41,894 bases of DNA, taken from NCBI GenBank assembly GCA_024278215.1, contig JAJRTR010000192.1:1-41894 (forward strand), given 5' to 3'. Shown here piece after piece: positions 16,844 to 24,610 of this stretch. The position numbers and the translations under genes were made by a program. This DNA is from a bacterium. Lineage in GTDB: Bacteria > UBP15 > UBA6099 > JAJRTR01. Under the pieces are notes generated by a model. The model was not told where the DNA came from, did not search any database, and saw nothing but the letters and a program-made list of their open reading frames with translations. Each line of letters opens with the position of its first letter. Position 1 is the first letter of the stretch.

Positions 16844-17959
16844 ATGAAAAAAACTAACAGATCGACACAACAGTTATTAGGAATAATCCTGATAATAAGC
16901 GTTTGGTTTTCAATCCCGATATATGCGGCAGCTCAAGAAACAGGCGATGAAGAACCGCCCTCGCTGCTGCCCGGTAACATCGTCAGGAAAATATCCAACA
17001 TGATGCGCGACCAGTTGCCGCCGTATTTTGCGTCTGTTACAGTAAAAACGCAATCTTCGGACGCAGGCAGACGTGTCACGATCAAACTGAAAACAGAGCC
17101 GGGATACAGCGAGAATGGGAAGAAGGCCCCGATTATCGCGGTCGGCGCGCAGATGTCGACAAACAAGGAAAAAACATGGAAAGCCGTAGAACTGAACAAT
17201 GAGGCGGCGCGCGCCGGACAGATCACGCAATGGTCCGCCTCGGCGGACATCGGCGGCGGCGCACCGACAGTTGCTTTAAGGGCGAAAGACGAAAAGCTGA
17301 GGATGGCGGTTACGGTGCCCTGCAAAGTTAGCGCGTGGCCCGCCGCAGCGGCGATGTGGCGCACAAGCTGTGTGCAACTCCAGGACAAGAAACTCGACTC
17401 ATGCCTCGCCAAACAAACCCCGGCAGGCTGCATGATCCAGATAGCACAGGACGAACCGCCCGTGGACGACATGCCATACACCGCCGGCGACGATCTCGAC
17501 ATGATCGCTTCATACATCGGCTACGACGACAAATATATTTATCTTTCAATGACCGTGCAGCGCGAGATCAGCCCCGGCAGCCTGACGCCCATCATGCTTC
17601 ATCAATACGCTTTCGTCCTCATGCTTCCGAACAAAATCGCGCCGGCCACTGAAGACCGTATCCCTCACAACGGCATCATCGTTCGTTACATGCCGCAGGG
17701 CGAGACTGCGCCCGGATTCATTGATCCGTGCGGCATCATCACACTCGGTGCGGACAACAAATACATCCTCGATACGAAATCCGCGACATGCTCGGCGGAG
17801 GGCCCGTTTCTGTTCATGAAGATCGACCGCCTCGCGCTGGGCACCGACAAAGTAAATGAACTGCTTGTGATCGCCCACACGGGTACAGTCCGGGGCGTGA
17901 AAAAAGACGAGTTCAGCTATGTCGATTTCTCCATGCCGACAAGAGTGATGTTTAAATAG
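16844..17959 (+). CDS. Exported protein of unknown function, CBM9/DOMON-like C-terminal half
   Basis: A 371-residue exported protein. The signal peptide is MKKTNRSTQQLLGIILIISV plus WFSIPIYAAAQ. The mature N-terminal half contains VTIKLKTEPGYSENGKK, the pattern of a small beta-sandwich. The C-terminal half (about 210-370) has DDLDMIASYIGYDDKYIYLS and similar strands, reminiscent of the carbohydrate-binding family 9 / DOMON sandwich, but the similarity is weak. Six cysteines lie mostly in the middle and may form disulfides. The ATG at 16844 is chosen because it opens the signal peptide; an upstream in-frame TTG lies inside the family D repeat. I do not recognise a named family. Confidence 0.7.
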   Translation: MKKTNRSTQQLLGIILIISVWFSIPIYAAAQETGDEEPPSLLPGNIVRKISNMMRDQLPPYFASVTVKTQSSDAGRRVTIKLKTEPGYSENGKKAPIIAVGAQMSTNKEKTWKAVELNNEAARAGQITQWSASADIGGGAPTVALRAKDEKLRMAVTVPCKVSAWPAAAAMWRTSCVQLQDKKLDSCLAKQTPAGCMIQIAQDEPPVDDMPYTAGDDLDMIASYIGYDDKYIYLSMTVQREISPGSLTPIMLHQYAFVLMLPNKIAPATEDRIPHNGIIVRYMPQGETAPGFIDPCGIITLGADNKYILDTKSATCSAEGPFLFMKIDRLALGTDKVNELLVIAHTGTVRGVKKDEFSYVDFSMPTRVMFK

Positions 17960-18004
17960 TGGCTGAAAGAAAACCTGCTCCCATCACGGACATGATATTG
18001 AGGT

Positions 18005-18187
18005 TCAGCGCACACGAGCTTCCGGATTTTTTTTAGCCGGTGACGGATTGACGATGTTAAAATAATCTATATTTGTTTCGACGAGGAAAATCACGTCGGT
18101 GTCGCTGTTTACGAGAGCATACACCATGCTGAAGGCGTTTGTGCTGGTGGACATCGCCGAAAATACTTTTTCCGGCGGTTTCTTCAT
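18005..18187 (-). CDS. Possible 60-residue small protein of unknown function
   Basis: Reads MKKPPEKVFSAMSTSTNAFS, then a segment containing VYALVNSDTDVIFLVET. GAGG lies 6 bases before the ATG at 18187, and a -10-like TATACT lies about 30 bases upstream. A direct repeat of ATCAGGGGT lies just before that. No family is recognised and the composition is not decisive. It is downstream of and co-directional with the DnaJ-domain gene. Confidence 0.35.
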   Translation of the reverse strand: MKKPPEKVFSAMSTSTNAFSMVYALVNSDTDVIFLVETNIDYFNIVNPSPAKKNPEARVR

Positions 18188-18249
18188 CAGTTGCCTCAGA
18201 AGAGTATATAAGGACTGACCCCTGATTACCCCTGATAAACTGTAGCCGA

Positions 18250-19794
18250 TCAATGATCCTGCCTTTTGTGCAGGTGTATGGGCAGCACGTCTGATACAGT
18301 GTGTCGTTTCTTTCGGCTGTTCGTATCTTTGTCGTTTTTTTCGCGCAGATGCCGGATTTCGCGCTCCATGTTTTCGAGGATGAACACCACGTCCATCGCG
18401 CGTATTTTTTCCTCGGGTATTTCAGGCACATATTCCCCATATTGTTCGAATGCCTGCACCGCCAGACACCTCAGTTTCTCCGATTCGTCGGACATCCGGC
18501 TGATCATATCTTCTTTTTCGTATAATTCCTTTTTCCATCTCTCCAGCTTTTTATCCTGTGTCGCCAGTTGTTTTTCCTGCACCCGCAACATTTTGTTTCG
18601 TTCGTCGACAAGGGCTGTGGCTCCGGCAAGCTTTCTTTCCATCTTATGTGCCGCCTCCGCCTGCCGCCGCGCATAATCATTTTTCAGGCGCTCGTTTTCT
18701 TTTACGGCGGCTTCGAGTTTTCCGCTCAGTTCATTTATCAGAACCTTCTGAATTTCGAGCATGGAGCTTTGTTCGTACAGCTTGTTTCGGAAGTGATTTA
18801 GTTCCTCTTCAGTGTCTGTGACGCGAGCCGCAAGGTCCTCCTTTTCTCTGACAATCCTGTTGAAGTCGTCTTCGTCGATGTTCGAGCCGGTCTGCCCGGC
18901 CATGATCGTATAGAATGGGTCGGGTACGCTGCACTCATGGTCCATCATTGCCGCCGCGAGGTTCCTGTGATGCCGCGAGAACAATTTCGAGGCAGTCCAT
19001 GTGCTCAGCTTGGCGGCAACCACCAGTACGCACTGATTAAGCACATTCTCGTATGATGCGTATTCATCATTGTTGATTGCAATGCGGCAGTACTCGAATT
19101 TTACATTTCTATTCAGCAATTCATTAAGAAGATTCCAAACGGAAGCGGCGCATTCGACGGGATGCGATTTGGAGAAGGTGACTTTGCCGATGTTGTGTTT
19201 GTGGCTCCAGAAGTGTTTTCTCGCGGCGGAGTCGTGCTGTATCATGTCGAAAAGCTGCCTGTTCTTGAAGTGCATCTCGAGCGGGCCGGGCGGACCTGCG
19301 ATTTTTATGCGCTCATTATTGACGATTATGTTTATTGTCGGCGTGAATTTTGTGAGAACCGCGGCAGCGGTGAAGTGGTGCAGCACGATGAAACAATTGC
19401 GCAGCAGCGACTCCGGATCGACGGGTTCACCCTGCCGGGGGTCGCTTTTCTCCGCCTCGCGTGATATTTCATTGCAGACCGGGCATATTCCGGTATATTC
19501 GCTGTCGCTCCGCGGCAGAAAATCAATGCCGCAATGCCGGCAGGTTCGCAGAGCGCCCTGTTTTCCGGCATTCCTCAGCCATTCGTCATATTTCTCCCGC
19601 CGACCGGCTGTTGTGAGCACTTCGTATGCCCTGTTGATTATCGTCATCTCCCGGCGCGCGACATCCACCAGCTTGCCGCCCAGGCTGTTGACCCTGTCGG
19701 GGTGATACTGTTTGCACTTTGTCCTGTAAGCTTTTTTTATCGCCTGCCCGGACGAGAAGTCCGCGACTTCCAGTATCTGATAATAATTGATCAT
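18250..19794 (-). CDS. DnaJ-domain protein with zinc ribbon and long coiled coil
   Basis: A 514-residue protein. Residues 1-70 are a J domain (YYQILEVADFSSGQAIKKAY, HPD at 31-33), which stimulates DnaK ATPase. Residues 85-107 form a zinc ribbon with C85, C88, C104 and C107. Residues 125-290 are an unrecognised domain with several His and Cys. Residues about 295-445 are a heptad-rich coiled coil (EEELNHFRNKLYEQSSMLEI and following). The C-terminus is basic and His-rich. It is not DnaJ itself: there is no G/F region and no four-repeat zinc centre. It is probably a specialised J-protein that recruits Hsp70 to a specific client. GGGAG lies about 10 bases before the ATG. Confidence 0.8.
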   Translation of the reverse strand: MINYYQILEVADFSSGQAIKKAYRTKCKQYHPDRVNSLGGKLVDVARREMTIINRAYEVLTTAGRREKYDEWLRNAGKQGALRTCRHCGIDFLPRSDSEYTGICPVCNEISREAEKSDPRQGEPVDPESLLRNCFIVLHHFTAAAVLTKFTPTINIIVNNERIKIAGPPGPLEMHFKNRQLFDMIQHDSAARKHFWSHKHNIGKVTFSKSHPVECAASVWNLLNELLNRNVKFEYCRIAINNDEYASYENVLNQCVLVVAAKLSTWTASKLFSRHHRNLAAAMMDHECSVPDPFYTIMAGQTGSNIDEDDFNRIVREKEDLAARVTDTEEELNHFRNKLYEQSSMLEIQKVLINELSGKLEAAVKENERLKNDYARRQAEAAHKMERKLAGATALVDERNKMLRVQEKQLATQDKKLERWKKELYEKEDMISRMSDESEKLRCLAVQAFEQYGEYVPEIPEEKIRAMDVVFILENMEREIRHLREKNDKDTNSRKKRHTVSDVLPIHLHKRQDH

Positions 19795-20157
19795 TCGGCG
19801 CTTCTCCCGTCATTCAAGTCACCGTCAACCCCTATTTTTACGGAGCAGTGCCGCCGTGTCAATCCATTGCTGATTCAGATTCGGTTTGCATTCCCGATAT
19901 CTTGGACATCAAGTGTTTCCCTGTCGGCTGTGATCGTCGAAGTGTATGCAAGTCCATACAAACGAACTGTTCTTTTATCTTTTATCCATATATCCACTGT
20001 TTACAGATAATTCAGAAAGGTTAACGGTGGAATCGTGATACGAAAAGGCTTTCGACATAATGTCTTTTGGGAAATTTTTCGTATCCTTCATGTGGCAGGA
20101 TATTTGCTGGAGACAGGGCATAGGTTGGAACTGTTGACTATAGAATAGGAAATGCCT
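19795..20157. other. Divergent gap with an inverted repeat
   Basis: GATACGAAAA (20037-20046) and TTTTCGTATC (20076-20085) are perfect 10-base reverse complements separated by 29 bases, about 75 bases before the receiver-like gene. This could be a leader hairpin or an operator. I see no gene in the gap. Confidence 0.4.
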
Positions 20158-20535
20158 GTGAGCAAAGTGCTTTTTGCAATTGAAGACCTTTATATTAGAG
20201 ACGCGATAAAAGGAATAGTAGGCCGGATACCGGGAGTTTATGCCGTATTCGAGGATAGCGGGATCGAAGCGATAAAGACGCTGCTCGATGACGTCGATAA
20301 CTTTGACAGTGTCGTTCTGTATTCGGAGAAAGTGGAGATGGGCGTGATCGACATTGCACGCCTGATCCGCAACAGGTTCGGGAAACTGCCGATAGCGATT
20401 ATGGCATCGCATGATGATATTCATACGAAAATAAACTCGACTTCTCTTGGCCGGATATATTTCATAGGTACTAATTTCGATGATAAAGATATGCGAAACC
20501 TGCTGGAAAGCCTTGAAAAAGAGTCGATGAAATGA
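20158..20535 (+). CDS. Degenerate response-regulator receiver-like protein
   Basis: About 125 residues with the alternating strand/helix pattern of a CheY-like receiver: KVLFAIEDLYIRDAIKGIVG, then DSVVLYSEKVEMG and PIAIMASHDD. The residues needed for phosphorylation are missing: the Asp-Asp pair of strand 1 is Glu-Asp, and the phospho-acceptor Asp at the end of strand 3 is Tyr (VVLYS). It should therefore act without phosphorylation. GTG at 20158 is preferred to ATG at 20152 because AGGA at 20147-20150 is only one base from the ATG but 7 from the GTG. No partner kinase is adjacent. Confidence 0.6.
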   Translation: MSKVLFAIEDLYIRDAIKGIVGRIPGVYAVFEDSGIEAIKTLLDDVDNFDSVVLYSEKVEMGVIDIARLIRNRFGKLPIAIMASHDDIHTKINSTSLGRIYFIGTNFDDKDMRNLLESLEKESMK

Positions 20536-20591
20536 GCAGAATCGTTTTCACTATGATATTTCTGTAAACGTTTTTTTCAGGTCGCCTGCAA

Positions 20592-21809
20592 TCACAGGAG
20601 GTCTTCGAAGTTGGTAATGTCTTCGAGCACGAAATCCGGTTCGTAGGTTTTCATAAGGCGCACGGTTTCGAGATCGATGACGCCGGTCATGACGACCGCG
20701 CTGCGACAGCCGATGACGCGTGCTGCCATTAGATCGCTGAGCGAATCGCCCACGATGACTGTTTTCTCGCCGAGGTCTCTGTCTATGGGGAGCGGCATTG
20801 CGAGGAGTTCGTCGATACTCCTGCCGGGGAAAATAGCACGCAGATAGATATAGGGATGCGGCTTTGCAAGCCTAGCAGTCCCGCCGCTTTCCGCGATATG
20901 CGCTTCGGCTTCGGCGATTTCCCTGTGCGTGCCCATGCGTCGTGAATCGAAGAAGTTCAGCAGCCCCCACTTGTGCAGGGGGATCATTATTTCGTCATAG
21001 GGTCTGCCGGTGGCCACACCGAATGTCAAGCCGGCTTCTTTCAGCATGGCAAGTGTCGAGATGATCCTGTTGACGGGGATAATCGGCTTTTCGAACCAGA
21101 TCATGCCGTCTTTGGGCATATTGCTCAGTTTTTCCGTACCGCTCATGCTGAACATAGAATCGCCGAGATACCATTCCTGGAAAAGTGTTGTGCAAAGCTG
21201 CCAGAGATCGTCGCCACGCTTGAAAACAGGCGCGTCAAGACCGGTGCGCTCATAGCGCCACGCGTTTATATCCGCTTCGAACATTTCAGCGCGGCGCTCG
21301 GGCGCCTCATCAGGAGAGAGTTCGCCCCGCGCGGCGATCCGTTTTTCCCTGAAGTTCATAAAAAACGCCGATACGTTGTCTATATGTTCCGCGCTCAGAT
21401 TTCTTGTGGGCAGGAGTTCTCCCAGCGAACTGAAAGTTTCATCAGTAATGGGCGCTTTGAATATTCTCTCGACCCCGGCGCTGTCGCGGATCATGGCTAT
21501 GTAATCGATCAGGTACAGCACAGCCGAGAAGTAGGCGAGGTCCCAGTTTGTGTTGATCCCGTTGTTTTTGAGGAAAGCCGCAAATGGTTCGGAAACAAAA
21601 TTTTTCAGTTCCACCGACACGCCCGGCTTGTGGAGGACCGTACACATAGCACTGTCTTTCAGGCCGAGAAACTGCCTGCTGTAATGCAGTTCAAGAACAG
21701 TGAGGTCTGCGGAATTCCAGTATTCGCGTTCGCCGGTGATAACACCGTCCATATCAAAGATAACGGTTTCGACATTGCGGAATTTGCTTCTCTTCTCATG
21801 AATATTCAT
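20592..21809 (-). CDS. HAD-superfamily phosphatase with large cap, in hisDB-like operon
   Basis: A 405-residue HAD hydrolase. Motif I is FDMDGVITGE (D19, D21), motif II is FGVATGRP, the Lys of motif III is in AKPHPYIYLRA, and motif IV is VGDSLSDLMAAR. About 230 residues are inserted between motifs I and II as a large helical cap, which restricts the active site to a small substrate. It begins 17 bases after the HisB-like stop. In enterobacteria HisB carries an N-terminal HAD histidinol-phosphatase, so this gene could supply the phosphatase step of the same pathway. The cap is unlike that enzyme, so the assignment is only positional. The frame extends upstream into the HisB-like gene, but the ATG at 21809 gives the normal HAD N-terminus. 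Confidence 0.82.
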   Translation of the reverse strand: MNIHEKRSKFRNVETVIFDMDGVITGEREYWNSADLTVLELHYSRQFLGLKDSAMCTVLHKPGVSVELKNFVSEPFAAFLKNNGINTNWDLAYFSAVLYLIDYIAMIRDSAGVERIFKAPITDETFSSLGELLPTRNLSAEHIDNVSAFFMNFREKRIAARGELSPDEAPERRAEMFEADINAWRYERTGLDAPVFKRGDDLWQLCTTLFQEWYLGDSMFSMSGTEKLSNMPKDGMIWFEKPIIPVNRIISTLAMLKEAGLTFGVATGRPYDEIMIPLHKWGLLNFFDSRRMGTHREIAEAEAHIAESGGTARLAKPHPYIYLRAIFPGRSIDELLAMPLPIDRDLGEKTVIVGDSLSDLMAARVIGCRSAVVMTGVIDLETVRLMKTYEPDFVLEDITNFEDLL

Positions 21810-21825
21810 TTGCGGTCCAGCCTGT

Positions 21826-22458
21826 CTACTGCTTTTCGATGGAAACAACGCCCTTGACGCCCGGTGTGGTGCCGCGACGCCACCGGCACGGTTCGAAGGC
21901 GACGCGCAGAGATTCGCCAAACGCCCTGAAAACACTTTCCCATATATGGTGGGGATTCTTCCCCTTGATCAGGTCGAGATGCAACGTAGCGCGCGCGCCC
22001 TGCACAATGCCCTCGAAAAACGCCGCGAGGTCCGCCTGCTGCATATCTTCCACCAGTTCCTGGCCGTCCACGAGTTTGCTGTCGATAACAAGCAGCGCGC
22101 GCTCCTCGAAACTCAATGTCGCCCCGGCGAGCGCTTCGTCGATACATGCCGTGGCCGACCCCGAACCGTTTATTCCGCTGCTCACTTCACGGTTGAAAAG
22201 TTCGAGCAGCGCCTCGCCCAGTGCAAGCCCCACATCTTCACATATCACATGTGTCAGTTTGAAGTCTTCGAGTTCGACTTTGATCTCGATATTCATGCAG
22301 GCGCGCCACACTATCGTCTCGAGCATGTGGTTGAAGAACTGGAGGGAAGTGTCGATTTTTTTCTTGTAATCCGGGTCTCTCTCCGCGCGAGCCAGCTTCA
22401 GTTCGATAGCCGATTCCGCAGTCGTTCTCTTTACTCTAATTGCGCTGTCGCCCGACAT
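21826..22458 (-). CDS. hisB: HisB-like imidazoleglycerol-phosphate dehydratase family protein, divergent metal site
   Basis: A 210-residue member of the IGPD family (the sixth step of histidine synthesis in canonical members, a manganese enzyme). Family landmarks are RTTAESAIEL, FFNHML (H44), EDVGLALGEAL, CIDEALAG and NPHHIWES. The first metal motif, normally HHTVED, reads HVICED (H70-D75), so one metal-binding His is replaced by Val. The second motif HHxxE is intact. The substrate-phosphate region GI-x-RYG reads GINGSGS, losing an Arg. So it is a diverged paralogue or a weakened enzyme. It lies between the HisD-like and HAD genes on the same strand. Confidence 0.82.
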   Translation of the reverse strand: MSGDSAIRVKRTTAESAIELKLARAERDPDYKKKIDTSLQFFNHMLETIVWRACMNIEIKVELEDFKLTHVICEDVGLALGEALLELFNREVSSGINGSGSATACIDEALAGATLSFEERALLVIDSKLVDGQELVEDMQQADLAAFFEGIVQGARATLHLDLIKGKNPHHIWESVFRAFGESLRVAFEPCRWRRGTTPGVKGVVSIEKQ

Positions 22459-22521
22459 AGTTCATCACCTTTTTCTCTTGTCTTGTGGTTCAGCCATCGC
22501 TGCAATAGCACGAAACACTTC

Positions 22522-23841
22522 TTACCTGTTCTTATTATCCGTTTTTTTCTGCTGTCTTTTCACAATCGCCGCGGCGTGCGCCGGGAATCCTTCATATTCG
22601 GCAAGTGTGCGGGCGGTGGGAGCCAGCGCATCGAAACCTTTTTCGGTGCAATATCCGATGGAAGTGCGCTTGAGAAAATCATAAACCGTTACGCCCGAAA
22701 AAGTTCTTGCAAACGCACCTGTCGGCAGTATCGCGTCGACACCCAGGCAGTAGTTGCCGAGCGTGATCGGCGTGTTGTGGCCGATGAGCATCTCGCCCGC
22801 GTTGTCGATTTTCAGCATAGTGTCGAACGGGTCGGAAGTCAGCACTTCGAGATGCTCGGGCGCGAAATCGTTAACAAATCGGACCGATTCGTCAATGTTT
22901 CCTGTGACGACCGCGCCGCCGTATTTCGAGAGTCCGGTGCGGCAGAAAGTGCGTCTGGGTTCGGGCAGTTTTTCAATGAGCGCGGGCAGCTTCGCCGCAA
23001 CCTGCCCGACGAGCTTCTCCGAGTCCGTGACAAGAAGCGCGGCGGAATCGGGACCGTGTTCGGCCTCAATCAGAAGGTCCGTCGCGGCGATGTCCGGGTC
23101 TGTTGTTTCATCCGCGAGTATGATCGATTCACTGGGTCCGGCGGGCAGACCTACATCTATGATGCCGAACAGCATCCTCTTCGCGGCCGTCACATAGCCA
23201 CTGCCCGGACCGATAATTTTGTCCATTTTCGGAATCTTTTTCGTGCCGTATGCGAAAGCCGCGACCGCCTGCGCACCGCCGACCCTGTAGACATCGCCGA
23301 TACCGCACCTGCGCGCGGCGACGAGTGTCGCCGCATCGCATTCACCACCCGGCCCCGGCGGCGTCGCAACTGCGATCCGCCCTACCCCGGCCACAACCGC
23401 AGGCACTCCCAGCATGACCATAACCGACGGGAACGAACCTTTTCCGCGCGGTACATACAGCGCACAGGATGTTATCGGTGTGATCTTTTCGCCCGCGAAC
23501 ACACCGTCCTCGACAGGCGTGAGCCACAGTGGATCGGGCATTTGTTTTTCATGGTAGGCTCTCACATTTTCGACAGCTTTCTCTATCGCGCGCGTGATCT
23601 TTTTCGGCAGTAGTTCCTCCGCCTCGTCGAATTCTTTTTTCTTAACTTTGAACTGCGCGCTTTTGAGTTGCACGCAGTCGAATTCTTCAGTAAATCGCAC
23701 GAGCGCGCTGTCGCCGTCATTGCGCACCGCGTCGACAATCGGCGCGACAGTAGCCTGCAACGACTTTATATCCTGCTCGCAACGCCGCATCACCGCTGCC
23801 TTTTCATCCACGTCCATTCTGTTCCAGTAATAGATGTTCAT
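22522..23841 (-). CDS. hisD: HisD-like (histidinol dehydrogenase family) dehydrogenase, altered zinc site
   Basis: A 439-residue protein of the histidinol dehydrogenase family. The catalytic pair E329-H330 (FAPEHLEV), PAGPSE, H262 (EAEHGPDS) and the C-terminal H422 are kept. Against the E. coli numbering, Q259 is Glu, the zinc ligand D360 is Asn (LGNYCLG, N363) and H367 is Ala (GVDAILPT). From memory, this NYxxGxxAILPT form marks a HisD-like paralogue group that is not part of the histidine operon. It likely oxidises an alcohol or amino alcohol with NAD. GGAGG lies 7 bases before the ATG at 23841; a longer in-frame ATG at 23877 is less likely. First gene of the hisD-hisB-HAD operon. Confidence 0.85.
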   Translation of the reverse strand: MNIYYWNRMDVDEKAAVMRRCEQDIKSLQATVAPIVDAVRNDGDSALVRFTEEFDCVQLKSAQFKVKKKEFDEAEELLPKKITRAIEKAVENVRAYHEKQMPDPLWLTPVEDGVFAGEKITPITSCALYVPRGKGSFPSVMVMLGVPAVVAGVGRIAVATPPGPGGECDAATLVAARRCGIGDVYRVGGAQAVAAFAYGTKKIPKMDKIIGPGSGYVTAAKRMLFGIIDVGLPAGPSESIILADETTDPDIAATDLLIEAEHGPDSAALLVTDSEKLVGQVAAKLPALIEKLPEPRRTFCRTGLSKYGGAVVTGNIDESVRFVNDFAPEHLEVLTSDPFDTMLKIDNAGEMLIGHNTPITLGNYCLGVDAILPTGAFARTFSGVTVYDFLKRTSIGYCTEKGFDALAPTARTLAEYEGFPAHAAAIVKRQQKKTDNKNR

Positions 23842-23925
23842 CTTTCCGCCTCCGAACGTAACTTGAGAGCCTGTCAATTATAGCATAATGGATATTTCAT
23901 ATCATCAGAGCCCGAAACTTAAGAA

Positions 23926-24105
23926 AGAGCCAATTGCAAAATTATGTTCGTAGCGAGGTCGAGCGAAATTGTACAGAGCAAGGCGGAAGTGTAAAATCCT
24001 CGCAGGTGTACTTGTAGAGTATGTCGAGGACGATTTTATGCCGACAACACAGCTATGGACAATAGCAGCCGACCGCAGCAGAATCAGAATTTTGCAATTG
24101 GCTCT
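23926..24105. repeat. Repeat family A, complete 180-bp element with 18-bp terminal inverted repeats
   Basis: AGAGCCAATTGCAAAATT (23926-23943) and its exact reverse complement (24088-24105) bound a 180-base unit without coding capacity. Its centre GTACTTGTAGAGTATGTC is partly palindromic. Copies lie at 1-72 (inverted, cut by the edge) and 38353-38387 (partial). The form is that of a MITE-like or REP-type element; no transposase is in the window and I cannot see a target-site duplication (flanking bases are AA and AA). Confidence 0.8.
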
Positions 24106-24127
24106 AAAGTAGTGCAAAAACCATAAA

Positions 24128-24370
24128 AGTGTAGGGCGGAGTCACCGTACCCCGCCTCAACTTGTGCCTGTACAAACCGTTTTCGCGAGAAATATGTTCA
24201 GGCGAGATGTGCGGTGACGGGTGTGCGACACAAAAGTGGGTTTTTGCGAAAAGCAGGACAGGTACAGCAAAAACAGCTTTACCAGTCCCTGTTTTTTGCA
24301 CATTGAAAATGTGATTGTTTTTAACCCACTTTTATGTCGCACACCCTGAAGTGCCCCCGCCCTACTTGCG
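24128..24370. repeat. Nested inverted repeat block (family B)
   Basis: The left part 24128-24195 (GTGTAGGGCGG... CTCAACTTGTGCCTGTACAA) is repeated in inverted orientation at 31537-31608. Inside, a 24-base arm at 24219-24242 (starting GGGTGTGCGACA) pairs with 24323-24346 with one mismatch, enclosing 80 bases. The end (AGTGCCCCCGCCCTACTT) again echoes the start of the family in reverse. No gene is visible between 23842 and 24610. Confidence 0.65.
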
Positions 24371-24610
24371 ACATTACAAGCCTGACGTGACAGTAGTCGA
24401 ATTTCTGGGGATACGATCCGGAATTGAGGTGCAAATTCAAGTCATGTCCCCGACATTCTCACTTGATTTTGAAAAACGCATAAGTTCAGTTTTATTTTTA
24501 TATTTCCGTGTTGACTCGGCGCAATACTTTCCCGTCCCCTGTGTGTTTTACTTGATGAAGAGTGTCGACCGAATATACTAATGACAGAAGAATCGAAAAA
24601 GAAGGCCGCA

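Noticed and set aside
21946-23613. A 555-codon open frame on the plus strand opposite the HisB-like and HisD-like genes
   Set aside because: It is the mirror of two well-supported genes, has no ribosome site and no recognisable domains; long antisense frames are common at this base composition.
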